Positions 1-8,039 of a DNA stretch of 12,901 nt are shown one piece after another. The notes beneath the pieces were generated by a model that saw nothing but the letters and a program-made list of their open reading frames with translations, had not been told where the DNA came from and searched no databases. The position numbers and the translations under genes were made by a program. This stretch comes from JACCQS01 sp050999295 (GTDB taxonomy: Bacteria > Actinomycetota > Actinomycetes > Mycobacteriales > Geodermatophilaceae). Within the stretch, counting starts at the first letter, position 1; each line of letters begins with the position of its first letter. Location of the stretch: NCBI GenBank assembly GCA_050999295.1, contig JBPCPI010000020.1, positions 1 to 12,901 of the forward strand, given 5' to 3'.

Positions 1-2274
<2,274 letters not shown>

Positions 2275-2294
2275 CGAGTTCACCTTTCAAGAAA

Positions 2295-2315
2295 ATTGAG
2301 TCTGTATGGCTCAAC
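2295..2315 (-). promoter_or_regulatory. HAIR-like HspR operator upstream of lon
   Basis: Inverted repeat TTGAGT-N7-GCTCAA (2296-2314), about 21 bp upstream of the lon start codon. With one flanking base on each side it matches the HspR-associated inverted repeat CTTGAGT-N7-ACTCAAG at 11 of 14 arm positions and keeps the 7-bp spacer. HspR-DnaK repression of lon is known in Streptomyces. The match is visible; the regulation here is inferred. Confidence 0.65.
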
Positions 2316-2490
2316 CAAAAGGCTCTGCCTCGTGTTCCGGGGTGGTGTTCGCCCACAGCGATCGACCAGCCGTGAAAGACCGCGATACTGACCACATGGC
2401 TGCTCAAACGCCGTCACCGCCAGATCGGTAAGATCAACCGAGTACGAAGCACACTGAGGGCACATCAATCCCACGATTTGGGTGGTAACG

Positions 2491-2667
2491 ATGTCCGTAG
2501 TTGGCATCCTCGTGATCGTCGCGTTCGTAGCACTGGTTGTGGGCTGGATGGTGCTGACCCACCGCAACCCCCTCTACCGGCGTGGCCAGAAGGTGAACCA
2601 GTACGGCAATCAGCGCACCGAGGATCCGGATTTCTTTCCAGGTCAGGGTGACGCCGGCGGTATGTGA
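2491..2667 (+). CDS. small single-pass membrane protein, copy A (family unnamed)
   Basis: Encodes 58 aa. Residues 3-23 (VVGILVIVAFVALVVGWMV) form one hydrophobic helix, followed by a basic stretch HRNPLYRRGQK that predicts the C-terminus in the cytoplasm. The polar tail contains QYGNQRTEDPDFFPGQG and ends in Gly. I do not recognise the family. It has a close tandem copy at 2720-2899 and a diverged relative at 12381-12557. The ATG at 2491 was chosen over the GTG at 2482 because all three relatives share a GGGTGR Shine-Dalgarno-like element 4-5 nt before an ATGTCC start. A short stem, CCCA-N5-TGGG (2470-2482), overlaps that element and could mask it. The gene is divergent from lon, with 216 bp between the starts. 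No function is claimed beyond a membrane-anchored small protein. Confidence 0.8.
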   Translation: MSVVGILVIVAFVALVVGWMVLTHRNPLYRRGQKVNQYGNQRTEDPDFFPGQGDAGGM

Positions 2668-2719
2668 GCGCCACCCACGGTGTGATCAGGACAAACCAAC
2701 CCAGGATTGGGTGATGACG

Positions 2720-2899
2720 ATGTCCCTAGTTGGCATCCTCGTAATCGTCGCGTTCGTAGCACTGGTGGTGGGCTGGTTGATGCTGGCCCAACGGAATCCG
2801 CCCTACCGACGCGGCCAGAGAGTGCCCCAGTACGGCTATCAGCGCACGGGGAATCCCGACTACTTGCCAGGCCAGAGTGGCGGCGGGGCGGCGTTCTAG
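2720..2899 (+). CDS. small single-pass membrane protein, copy B (tandem paralogue)
   Basis: Encodes 59 aa, a near copy of the gene at 2491-2667: the first 20 residues differ only at position 3 and position 20, and the tail keeps RNPPYRRGQRVPQYGYQRTGNPDYLPGQ. Hydrophobic helix at residues 3-23, basic stop-transfer segment, polar Gly-rich C-terminus. Upstream, CCCA-N4-TGGG (2700-2711) repeats the arrangement seen before copy A, with GGGTGA before ATGTCC. An in-frame extension to 2648 exists, but the duplicated upstream DNA shows the start is at 2720. Only 52 bp separate it from copy A, so the two are probably co-transcribed. Retention of the protein pattern despite nucleotide drift suggests both copies are functional. 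Confidence 0.8.
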   Translation: MSLVGILVIVAFVALVVGWLMLAQRNPPYRRGQRVPQYGYQRTGNPDYLPGQSGGGAAF

Positions 2900-2900
2900 C

Positions 2901-2915
2901 CCGTTGCTGCGACGG
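2901..2915 (+). terminator. possible short hairpin after the small-protein operon
   Basis: CCGTTG-CTG-CGACGG forms a 6-bp stem with one G-U pair immediately after the stop codon of copy B, in the 75-bp gap between convergent genes. There is no U tract. Position is the main argument; the stem is short. Confidence 0.25.
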
Positions 2916-2974
2916 CGAGGCCGGACCGCAGCCCCCGGCGCGGACGGCTAGCTGCTCGATCACGCCGAGGATGC

Positions 2975-3895
2975 CTACGGGACCAGGACGATCTTGCCTC
3001 GGGTGTGCCGCTGCTCGAGTTCGGAGTAGGCGGCCTGCACGTCCTCGAGTGCGAATGTCGCTGCGATCGGGAGCTCTACGTCACCCGCGGCGATGAGTTC
3101 GGCGACTTCGGCCAGAACAGCCGCGCTCGATCCGTCGGTCATGCCCACGGTGAGCACGCCGTGCTGCGCCGCCGCGGCGTAATCGATGATCGTGTTGATC
3201 CGGGTTGGCGGGATACCCAGCGCGAGGGCGAGGTCGACGTACCCGCCGCCGTGAGTGTCGAGGAACGCGGATACCCCGTTCGGCGCGGCCGCTTTGACCC
3301 GCTCGGCAACCCCGTCTCCGTACGTCACCGGAAGGATTCCGTGGCCGCGCAGCCATTCGTGGTTGGTCTCGCTGGCCAGGCCGATGACCGTGGCTCCTGT
3401 TAGGCGAGCCAGCTGCACGGCCAGCGACCCGACCCCGCCGGCCGCGCCCGAGACAACGACCGTGTCGGCGGGGGTCAGATCGAGGGCGCGTACGGCTGCC
3501 CACGCCGTCGCACCGACCACGTGCAAGGCGCCGGCTTGCTCCCAGGACATGGCGGCTGGCTTACGAGTCAGGTTGCTGGCGTCGGTCGCGACCAATTCGG
3601 CATGACTGGCCCGCTCGTGGGTGAAGCCGAGGACCTCGTCGCCGACGGCCCAGGCGGTCACATCCGGTCCGAGCTCCGTCACGACACCGGCGAAGTCGGC
3701 GCCCTGCCCGGAGGGGAACGTCGAGGGCCAGCGCTCGGCGAAGACCCCGGTACGGATGGCCGCCTCGCCCGGGTTGATCCCGGCGGCACGCACGTCCACG
3801 ACCACCTGACCGGAGCCGGCGACCGGCCGCGCCACCTCGCGGACGTCCAGAACGTCGATTCCGCCATAGCTGTCGTACTGCACTGCTCGGGGCAC
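2975..3895 (-). CDS. NADPH:quinone-reductase-like MDR oxidoreductase
   Basis: Encodes 306 aa, the usual size of the zinc-independent quinone-oxidoreductase branch of the medium-chain dehydrogenase/reductase superfamily. It probably reduces quinones or activated C=C bonds with NADPH in the cytosol. The N-terminal GroES-like fold carries GQGADFAGVV (residues 63-72) and VGDEVLGF. The Rossmann domain has the dinucleotide motif GAAGGVG (150-156). The C-terminus HTRGKIVLVP is the family hallmark. The Cys/His ligand set of zinc alcohol dehydrogenases is not seen. The start is the GTG at 3895, preceded by AAGGAG with 4 nt spacing; an upstream ATG extension of 11 codons has no such site. A 21-bp inverted repeat at 3911-3931 overlaps the leader and may be an operator. 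The gene lies in the same direction as the acyl-CoA dehydrogenase at 4051-5259, 155 bp away, so it is probably transcribed separately. The substrate cannot be told from sequence. Confidence 0.9.
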   Translation of the reverse strand: MPRAVQYDSYGGIDVLDVREVARPVAGSGQVVVDVRAAGINPGEAAIRTGVFAERWPSTFPSGQGADFAGVVTELGPDVTAWAVGDEVLGFTHERASHAELVATDASNLTRKPAAMSWEQAGALHVVGATAWAAVRALDLTPADTVVVSGAAGGVGSLAVQLARLTGATVIGLASETNHEWLRGHGILPVTYGDGVAERVKAAAPNGVSAFLDTHGGGYVDLALALGIPPTRINTIIDYAAAAQHGVLTVGMTDGSSAAVLAEVAELIAAGDVELPIAATFALEDVQAAYSELEQRHTRGKIVLVP

Positions 3896-3910
3896 GAGAC
3901 TCCTTGTCAA

Positions 3911-3931
3911 CTGTTGAAGTCCCTCCAACAG
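3911..3931 (-). promoter_or_regulatory. candidate operator upstream of MDR oxidoreductase
   Basis: Inverted repeat CTGTTG-N9-CAACAG, partly extended inward as CTGTTGAAG facing CTGTTGGAG. It lies 16 bp upstream of the GTG start and would sit in the promoter or 5' leader. No regulator gene is adjacent, so the binder would act from elsewhere (TetR- or MarR-like, by inference). Confidence 0.4.
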
Positions 3932-3956
3932 ACAGCCCGCGGACCTGAGGCATTCC

Positions 3957-3992
3957 CGACATCCTCAGATGAAGTTGATCAGGCTGATGTCG
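3957..3992 (-). terminator. inverted repeat after acyl-CoA dehydrogenase gene
   Basis: CGACATC (3957-3963) and GATGTCG (3986-3992) are perfect 7-bp arms with a 22-nt loop, 59 bp past the dehydrogenase stop. A second overlapping pair, CTGAGG (3945-3950) with CCTCAG (3963-3968), could form the alternative stem. There is no U tract. It could be a terminator, a processed RNA structure or an operator for the next gene. Confidence 0.3.
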
Positions 3993-4050
3993 CCGGACGC
4001 GAAGTGCCCCTATTCCAGCCCAGGAACGGTGCAGTTCGCGTACCGCGACA

Positions 4051-5259
4051 TCACGCCAGCGCGCTCGGGTTCGGCCGGCTGAGCTCCTCGCGGGCCACCG
4101 AACGGATGTGTACGGCGTCTGGGCCGTCGACGATTCGCAACGTACGGGCCATGGCGTAGAAGTAGGCAAGCGGGAAGTCGTTGCTCACCCCGCCGGCGCC
4201 ATGCACCTCGATGGCCCGGTCGATCACGGCCAGCGCCATCCGGGGGATCGCGACCTTGATCGCCGAGATCTCCGTACGCGCACCTTTGGCCCCGTGCTTG
4301 TCGATCAGGTCCGCGGTCTTGAGTACGAGCAGGCGGGCCTGTTCGAGCTCGATCCGGGACAGCGCGATCTGCTCGCGTACGGTGCCCTGCTCCGACAGTT
4401 GCCGCCCGAAGGCCGTCCGCGACTTGGCTCGCTCGACCATCAGCGCGAGCGAGCGTTCGGCCATCCCGATAGCGCGCATGCAGTGGTGGATCCGGCCCGG
4501 GCCGAGCCGCGCCTGGGCCATCATGAATCCGTCGCCCTCACCGGAGAGGATGTTCTCGGCCGGCACTCGCGCGTCGTCGAAGATGATCTCGGAGTGCCCG
4601 TGCTGGTCCTGGTACCCGAACACCGGTAGGTGCCGGATGATGCTCATGCCGGGCGTGTTCCGCGGCACGAGAACCATCGACTGCTGGCGGTAGCTGTCGG
4701 CGTCAGGATCGGTCTTGCCCATCACGATGAAGATCTGGCAGCGCTCGTCGGCCGAGCCGCTGATCCACCACTTGCGGCCCTTGATGACGTACTCGTCGCC
4801 GTCTCGCCGGATCGAGGTCGAGATATTGCGCGCGTCGGAGGAGGCCACGGCGGGCTCGGTCATCGCGAACGCGGACCGGATCTCCCCGGCGAGCAGCGGC
4901 TCCAGCCAGCGTTGCTTCTGCTCCTGCGTGCCGAACAGGTGCAGGGTCTCCATGTTCCCGGTGTCCGGCGCGGCGCAGTTGATGGCCTCGGGCGCTAGTC
5001 GCGGCGACCATCCCGAGATCTCGGAGATCGAGGCGTACTCCAGGTTGGTCAGTCCGGACTCCGACGGCAGGAACAGGTTCCACAGGCCTCGTGAACGGGC
5101 CTCGGTCTTGAGTTCCTCGACCACCGGCGGATGCGCGTGCTCGTCGTTCTCGGCACGCCAGGAGTCGTAGACCTTTTCGGCCGGCAGCACGTGGGATCGC
5201 ATGAAGCCCCACATCCGCTCGGAGTAGTCGCGGGCCTTGTCCGACAGTTCGAAGTCCAT
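4051..5259 (-). CDS. acyl-CoA dehydrogenase, ACAD10/11-like
   Basis: Encodes 402 aa, full length for the family. It is an FAD flavoenzyme that removes alpha,beta hydrogens from an acyl-CoA and passes electrons to ETF. Recognisable parts are the helical N-terminal domain; the FAD/substrate beta domain with AFAMTEPAVASSDARNI and KWWISGS; the FAD-contacting RTAFGRQL; and the C-terminal IEVHGAGGVSNDFPLA. The segment where many family members carry a catalytic Glu reads RIVDGPDAVH (Asp378-Asp381), as in ACAD10/11-like enzymes, so the substrate may not be a simple straight-chain acyl-CoA. Start choice: the ATG at 5259 lies 7 nt after TAGGTT, a leaderless arrangement; the alternative GTG at 5265 would add two residues. 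The gene is divergent from the hydrolase-monooxygenase operon, with only 36 bp between the start codons, which suggests shared control. The substrate is unknown. Confidence 0.93.
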   Translation of the reverse strand: MDFELSDKARDYSERMWGFMRSHVLPAEKVYDSWRAENDEHAHPPVVEELKTEARSRGLWNLFLPSESGLTNLEYASISEISGWSPRLAPEAINCAAPDTGNMETLHLFGTQEQKQRWLEPLLAGEIRSAFAMTEPAVASSDARNISTSIRRDGDEYVIKGRKWWISGSADERCQIFIVMGKTDPDADSYRQQSMVLVPRNTPGMSIIRHLPVFGYQDQHGHSEIIFDDARVPAENILSGEGDGFMMAQARLGPGRIHHCMRAIGMAERSLALMVERAKSRTAFGRQLSEQGTVREQIALSRIELEQARLLVLKTADLIDKHGAKGARTEISAIKVAIPRMALAVIDRAIEVHGAGGVSNDFPLAYFYAMARTLRIVDGPDAVHIRSVAREELSRPNPSALA

Positions 5260-5266
5260 GCCCACG

Positions 5267-5272
5267 AACCTA
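5267..5272 (-). promoter_or_regulatory. -10 box of leaderless promoter for acyl-CoA dehydrogenase
   Basis: On the minus strand TAGGTT is followed by 7 nt and then the ATG at 5259, so transcription would begin at or next to the start codon. There is no convincing Shine-Dalgarno at normal spacing for the ATG. It is back to back with the plus-strand box at 5283-5288. Confidence 0.55.
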
Positions 5273-5282
5273 TCCCTGCGCC

Positions 5283-5288
5283 TAGATT
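5283..5288 (+). promoter_or_regulatory. -10 box of leaderless promoter for MBL-fold hydrolase
   Basis: TAGATT followed by 7 nt and the ATG at 5296, with no ribosome-binding site in the gap. The spacing fits actinobacterial leaderless transcripts. Its -35 region would overlap the first codons of the divergent acyl-CoA dehydrogenase. Confidence 0.6.
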
Positions 5289-5295
5289 GACGGGC

Positions 5296-6252
5296 ATGAC
5301 CAAGCCCTTCGCGTCGAGCACCGACCTGAGCGAGAAGACCGCCACGTTGGAGGAACTAGCCGAAGGGGTCTGGGCCTACACCTGCGAGGGGGACCCCAAC
5401 GTCGGAGCGATCGCCGGCCGAGAGGCGCTGCTGTGTGTCGAGGCCAGGGCAACGCCGTACATGGCCGAGAAGTGGCTGGCCGACCTCCGTACTGTCACCG
5501 ACCTGCCGGTAAGAGATCTCGTGCTTACCCACTACCACGCCGTACGAACTCTGGGCGCTGCCGCGTTCGGCGCCGAGCGGATCCTGAGCAGCCAGACGAC
5601 CTTGGCCCTGATCCGCGAACGCGGCCAGCAGGACTGGGACAGCGAGGCCGGCCGGATGCCGCGGTTGTTCGCCGGAGCTGAGACGATTCCGGGACTGACC
5701 TATCCGACCGAGACGTTCACCGAGCGGCTGGCCATCAACCTGGGTGGCGGGCGGATGGCCGAATTGCTGCACCTCGGTCGCGGCCACACCGAGGGCGACA
5801 TCGTGGTCTGGCTCCCGGAGGAGCGGATCTGCTTCGCCGGGGACCTTGTCGAGGGCGAGGCTGCGCTCTACACAGGTGATGCGATCCACGCCGACTGGAT
5901 GAGCGCGACGCTGGACCGGGTCTCCGCACTGGACGCCGAGATCATGGTCGGTGGGCGCGGGCGGATCATGCGCGGCCGCGACGCGGTGCAGGCCGGGATC
6001 GCTCAGACCCGCCGCTTCCTCACCACGATGCGCGACCAGGTGGCTCCCGTCCAGAACTCGGGAGGCACGCTCAAGGAGGCCTTCACTGCGGCGCATGGGG
6101 CACTCGTTGCCGACTACGGTTCGTGGCCGATCTTCGAGCACTGCATGCCCTTCAACGTCTCCCGGCTCTGGGACGAGCTGTCCGGGATCGAGCGGCCGCG
6201 GATCTGGACCGCAGAACGGGACCGCCAGGTCTGGGACGAACTCCAGAACTGA
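5296..6252 (+). CDS. MBL-fold metallohydrolase with altered second metal site
   Basis: Encodes 318 aa with the metallo-beta-lactamase fold. Members hydrolyse esters, thioesters, lactones or amides; the substrate here is unknown. The usual THxHxDH motif reads THYHAVR (His79, His81, then Val83-Arg84 where Asp-His is expected). The downstream GHT His164 and the AGD Asp183 are kept. The late ligand His, normally in PGHG, appears to be Arg221 in GGRG. Thus the site-1 ligands survive while all three site-2-specific ligands are replaced, which predicts a mononuclear metal enzyme. The ATG at 5296 is preferred because of the leaderless box at 5283-5288; an in-frame extension to 5131 would run into the dehydrogenase gene and adds no conserved sequence. 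It is 48 bp upstream of the monooxygenase gene on the same strand, so they form an operon and the hydrolase may act on the oxygenase product or its precursor. Confidence 0.88.
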   Translation: MTKPFASSTDLSEKTATLEELAEGVWAYTCEGDPNVGAIAGREALLCVEARATPYMAEKWLADLRTVTDLPVRDLVLTHYHAVRTLGAAAFGAERILSSQTTLALIRERGQQDWDSEAGRMPRLFAGAETIPGLTYPTETFTERLAINLGGGRMAELLHLGRGHTEGDIVVWLPEERICFAGDLVEGEAALYTGDAIHADWMSATLDRVSALDAEIMVGGRGRIMRGRDAVQAGIAQTRRFLTTMRDQVAPVQNSGGTLKEAFTAAHGALVADYGSWPIFEHCMPFNVSRLWDELSGIERPRIWTAERDRQVWDELQN

Positions 6253-6300
6253 GCCCCGGCGGTCGTCACGCAGCCGCCAGGGAGGGAGGTCAACGAGCGG

Positions 6301-7821
6301 ATGAGCCAGTCGTACGACGTCGTCGTCTCGGGAGCCGGCCCGGTCGGAATCACGCTCGCGCTCCTGCTAGCCGATCGGGGCGTACGGGTGGGGATCCTGG
6401 AAGCCCGTGCGACTCCGGATCAGGAGGGATCCAAGGCGCTGTGCATGCAGCGCGAGACTCTGGAGATCTGGGACAGCATCGGGATCGGGCAGTCGGTGGC
6501 CGATCGAGGCACCGCCTGGTCGGTCGGGCGGACGTACTTCCAGGACACCGAACTCTTCTCGATCACCCTCCCGGGCAGCAGCGGCGAGCACTTCCCGCCG
6601 TTCGTCAACATCAGTCAGAGCGAGGTCGAGCAAGCCCTCGTCGAGCGCGCCGTGAGCCACGACCTCATCACGCTCCACTATGGACAGACAGTCGTCGAGC
6701 TGAAGCAGGACGACAGTTCGGTCACCTTGTGCGGCGCCGGCGTGGCCGGCCGCGCTGGCGTGGCCATCACCGGCTCGTACGCGGTAGCTGCCGACGGCGC
6801 GCGGTCTCAGGTCCGGAAGTCGCTCGGCATCGAGTTCCCGGGGCACAGTCACGCTGACCGGTTCCTGATCGCCGACATCCGCGCGGAGCTGCCGTTTCCG
6901 GCCGAGCGCAGGTTCTGGTTCGACCCGCCGTTCAACCCTGGCCGTACGGTGCTCATCCATCCGCAACCCGACGGAATCTGGCGGATCGACTGGCAAGTCC
7001 CGGGCGACTTCGACCTCGACGCGGAGCGGGACAACGGCCGGCTGGCGCAGCGGATCCGCCAGATCATCGGGTCCGTCGAATACGAGCCGGTCTGGCTGAC
7101 CGTCTACCGATTCCACCAGCGCTGCGCCCAGAGTTGGCGCCGGGGACGGTTGTTCCTGGCCGGGGACGCCGCGCACCTGATGAGCCCGTTCGGTGCCCGC
7201 GGCCTGAACTCCGGTGTGGCCGATGCTGCGAACCTGGCCTGGAAGCTGGAACATGTGTTGTCCGGTACAGCCCCGGAATCGTTGCTGGACAGCTATAACG
7301 ACGAACGGTTGGCCGCTGCCCAGGAGAACCTCTCGGTCACCGACGAGACCATGCGCTTTTTGACCCCACCCGCAGAGTTCCGCGCTGAACGCGATGCGAT
7401 CCTGCTCGCGAGTACCACCGATCCGGTGGCACGGGCTGCGGTGAACTCCGGCCGCCTGGCCACCCCGATGGTCTACGAGGGCGGCTTGTTCCCGCCGCAT
7501 CGACCGGGCGACCCGCGGTTGGTCGGCTCCGTCCTCGTTGACGCCCCGACCGAGGCCGGACCCCGACTTCGTCGGAAACTGGCCGACGCCGGGGGACGGT
7601 GGCTGGCGCTGACCGTCGGCGGGGAATCGCCTGAAGTCCCCGCCGAGCTGCTCGGGTTCGTCGACAACGGCGCGCCGCTGCGGATGGTCTACGCACCCGA
7701 CGGCCGTACCCGAACCTGGCTGATCCGTCCGGACGGGTACGTCGCCGCATGCACCGAACCGACAGCCGAGGAGATCCAGGCGGCTTGGTCGGCCGGCATC
7801 GGTACAGCATCCGCACGGTGA
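6301..7821 (+). CDS. FAD-dependent aromatic-type monooxygenase (PHBH/MhpA-like)
   Basis: Encodes 506 aa of the class A flavoprotein monooxygenases related to p-hydroxybenzoate and 3-(3-hydroxyphenyl)propionate hydroxylases, which use NAD(P)H and O2 to hydroxylate a phenolic ring. Visible motifs are the N-terminal dinucleotide motif GAGPVG (residues 11-16), the DG motif at Asp165-Gly166 (VAADGARSQVR) and the FAD-ribityl GD motif at Gly288-Asp289 (LAGDAAHLMSPFGARGLNSG). Residues from about 400 on form a degenerate C-terminal domain seen in this subgroup (RLVGSVLVD). The start ATG has GGAGG 11 nt upstream (6285-6289), a rather long spacing. It is second in an operon with the MBL-fold hydrolase. 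The neighbouring acyl-CoA dehydrogenase and MDR oxidoreductase suggest a degradation pathway, but no ring-cleavage dioxygenase is in the window, so the substrate is undetermined. Confidence 0.93.
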   Translation: MSQSYDVVVSGAGPVGITLALLLADRGVRVGILEARATPDQEGSKALCMQRETLEIWDSIGIGQSVADRGTAWSVGRTYFQDTELFSITLPGSSGEHFPPFVNISQSEVEQALVERAVSHDLITLHYGQTVVELKQDDSSVTLCGAGVAGRAGVAITGSYAVAADGARSQVRKSLGIEFPGHSHADRFLIADIRAELPFPAERRFWFDPPFNPGRTVLIHPQPDGIWRIDWQVPGDFDLDAERDNGRLAQRIRQIIGSVEYEPVWLTVYRFHQRCAQSWRRGRLFLAGDAAHLMSPFGARGLNSGVADAANLAWKLEHVLSGTAPESLLDSYNDERLAAAQENLSVTDETMRFLTPPAEFRAERDAILLASTTDPVARAAVNSGRLATPMVYEGGLFPPHRPGDPRLVGSVLVDAPTEAGPRLRRKLADAGGRWLALTVGGESPEVPAELLGFVDNGAPLRMVYAPDGRTRTWLIRPDGYVAACTEPTAEEIQAAWSAGIGTASAR

Positions 7822-7885
7822 CTTGATCTCGTCCACGCCGCGAGACGGCCGTCTGAGCGCACCGGTAGTCGCGGTTCTCCGGCTG

Positions 7886-7969
7886 GTCGCGCCAGGCCGC
7901 ACGTTCTCCGGAGAATGTCACTTCTGGGCGGCGCCAGACCGCACCTTTTCCGGAGGAAGTCGCATCCGG
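7886..7969. repeat. two tandem 42-bp units, first with a 12-bp palindrome
   Basis: Units 7886-7927 and 7928-7969 abut and match at about three quarters of positions by eye. The first contains the perfect palindrome TTCTCCGGAGAA (7904-7915); the second has the decayed form TTTTCCGGAGGA at the same offset. An extra TTCTCCGG lies at 7875-7882, out of phase. They sit between the monooxygenase stop and the mannosyltransferase promoter and do not look coding. Confidence 0.55.
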
Positions 7970-8025
7970 CTATTGGGTAGCGAACCGGCGCCTTCGGCGA
8001 GGCAGGTCACGCGGCCGGGCGGCCA

Positions 8026-8031
8026 TAGACT
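8026..8031 (+). promoter_or_regulatory. -10 box of leaderless promoter for mannosyltransferase
   Basis: TAGACT followed by 8 nt and the GTG at 8040, with no Shine-Dalgarno in between. Confidence 0.55.
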
Positions 8032-8039
8032 GCGCGGTT

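Larger units (their letters stand above)
2470..2899 (+). repeat. tandem gene duplication, about 229-bp period
   Basis: The segments starting at 2470 and 2700 align through the CCCA stem, the Shine-Dalgarno-like GGGTG, the ATGTCC start and the membrane-helix codons with few differences (about 7 in the first 70 coding bases by eye). The 3' halves have diverged more. The distance between the start codons is 229 bp. Confidence 0.8.

Noticed and set aside
2396..2431. 11-codon frame MAAQTPSPPDR in the lon/small-gene gap, 6 nt after GATACT
   Set aside because: It could be a leaderless leader peptide, but it is very short, the -10 box is imperfect and it has no regulatory codon run.
2275..2490. Possible RNA gene or riboswitch between lon and the small-protein genes
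   Set aside because: Apart from the HAIR-like repeat I saw no extended stems, tRNA-like arms or known riboswitch cores.
5131..5295. Extended start for the MBL-fold hydrolase
   Set aside because: It would overlap the divergent dehydrogenase coding region; the ATG at 5296 has a leaderless -10 box at the right distance.
6367..7902. Minus-strand frame of 511 codons opposite the monooxygenase
   Set aside because: The plus strand encodes a complete flavoprotein with all three motifs; the opposite frame has no domain signal.
7970..8025. GGCGCCTTCGGCG as a terminator
   Set aside because: The stem is only 4-5 bp with no U tract and lies right at the next promoter.
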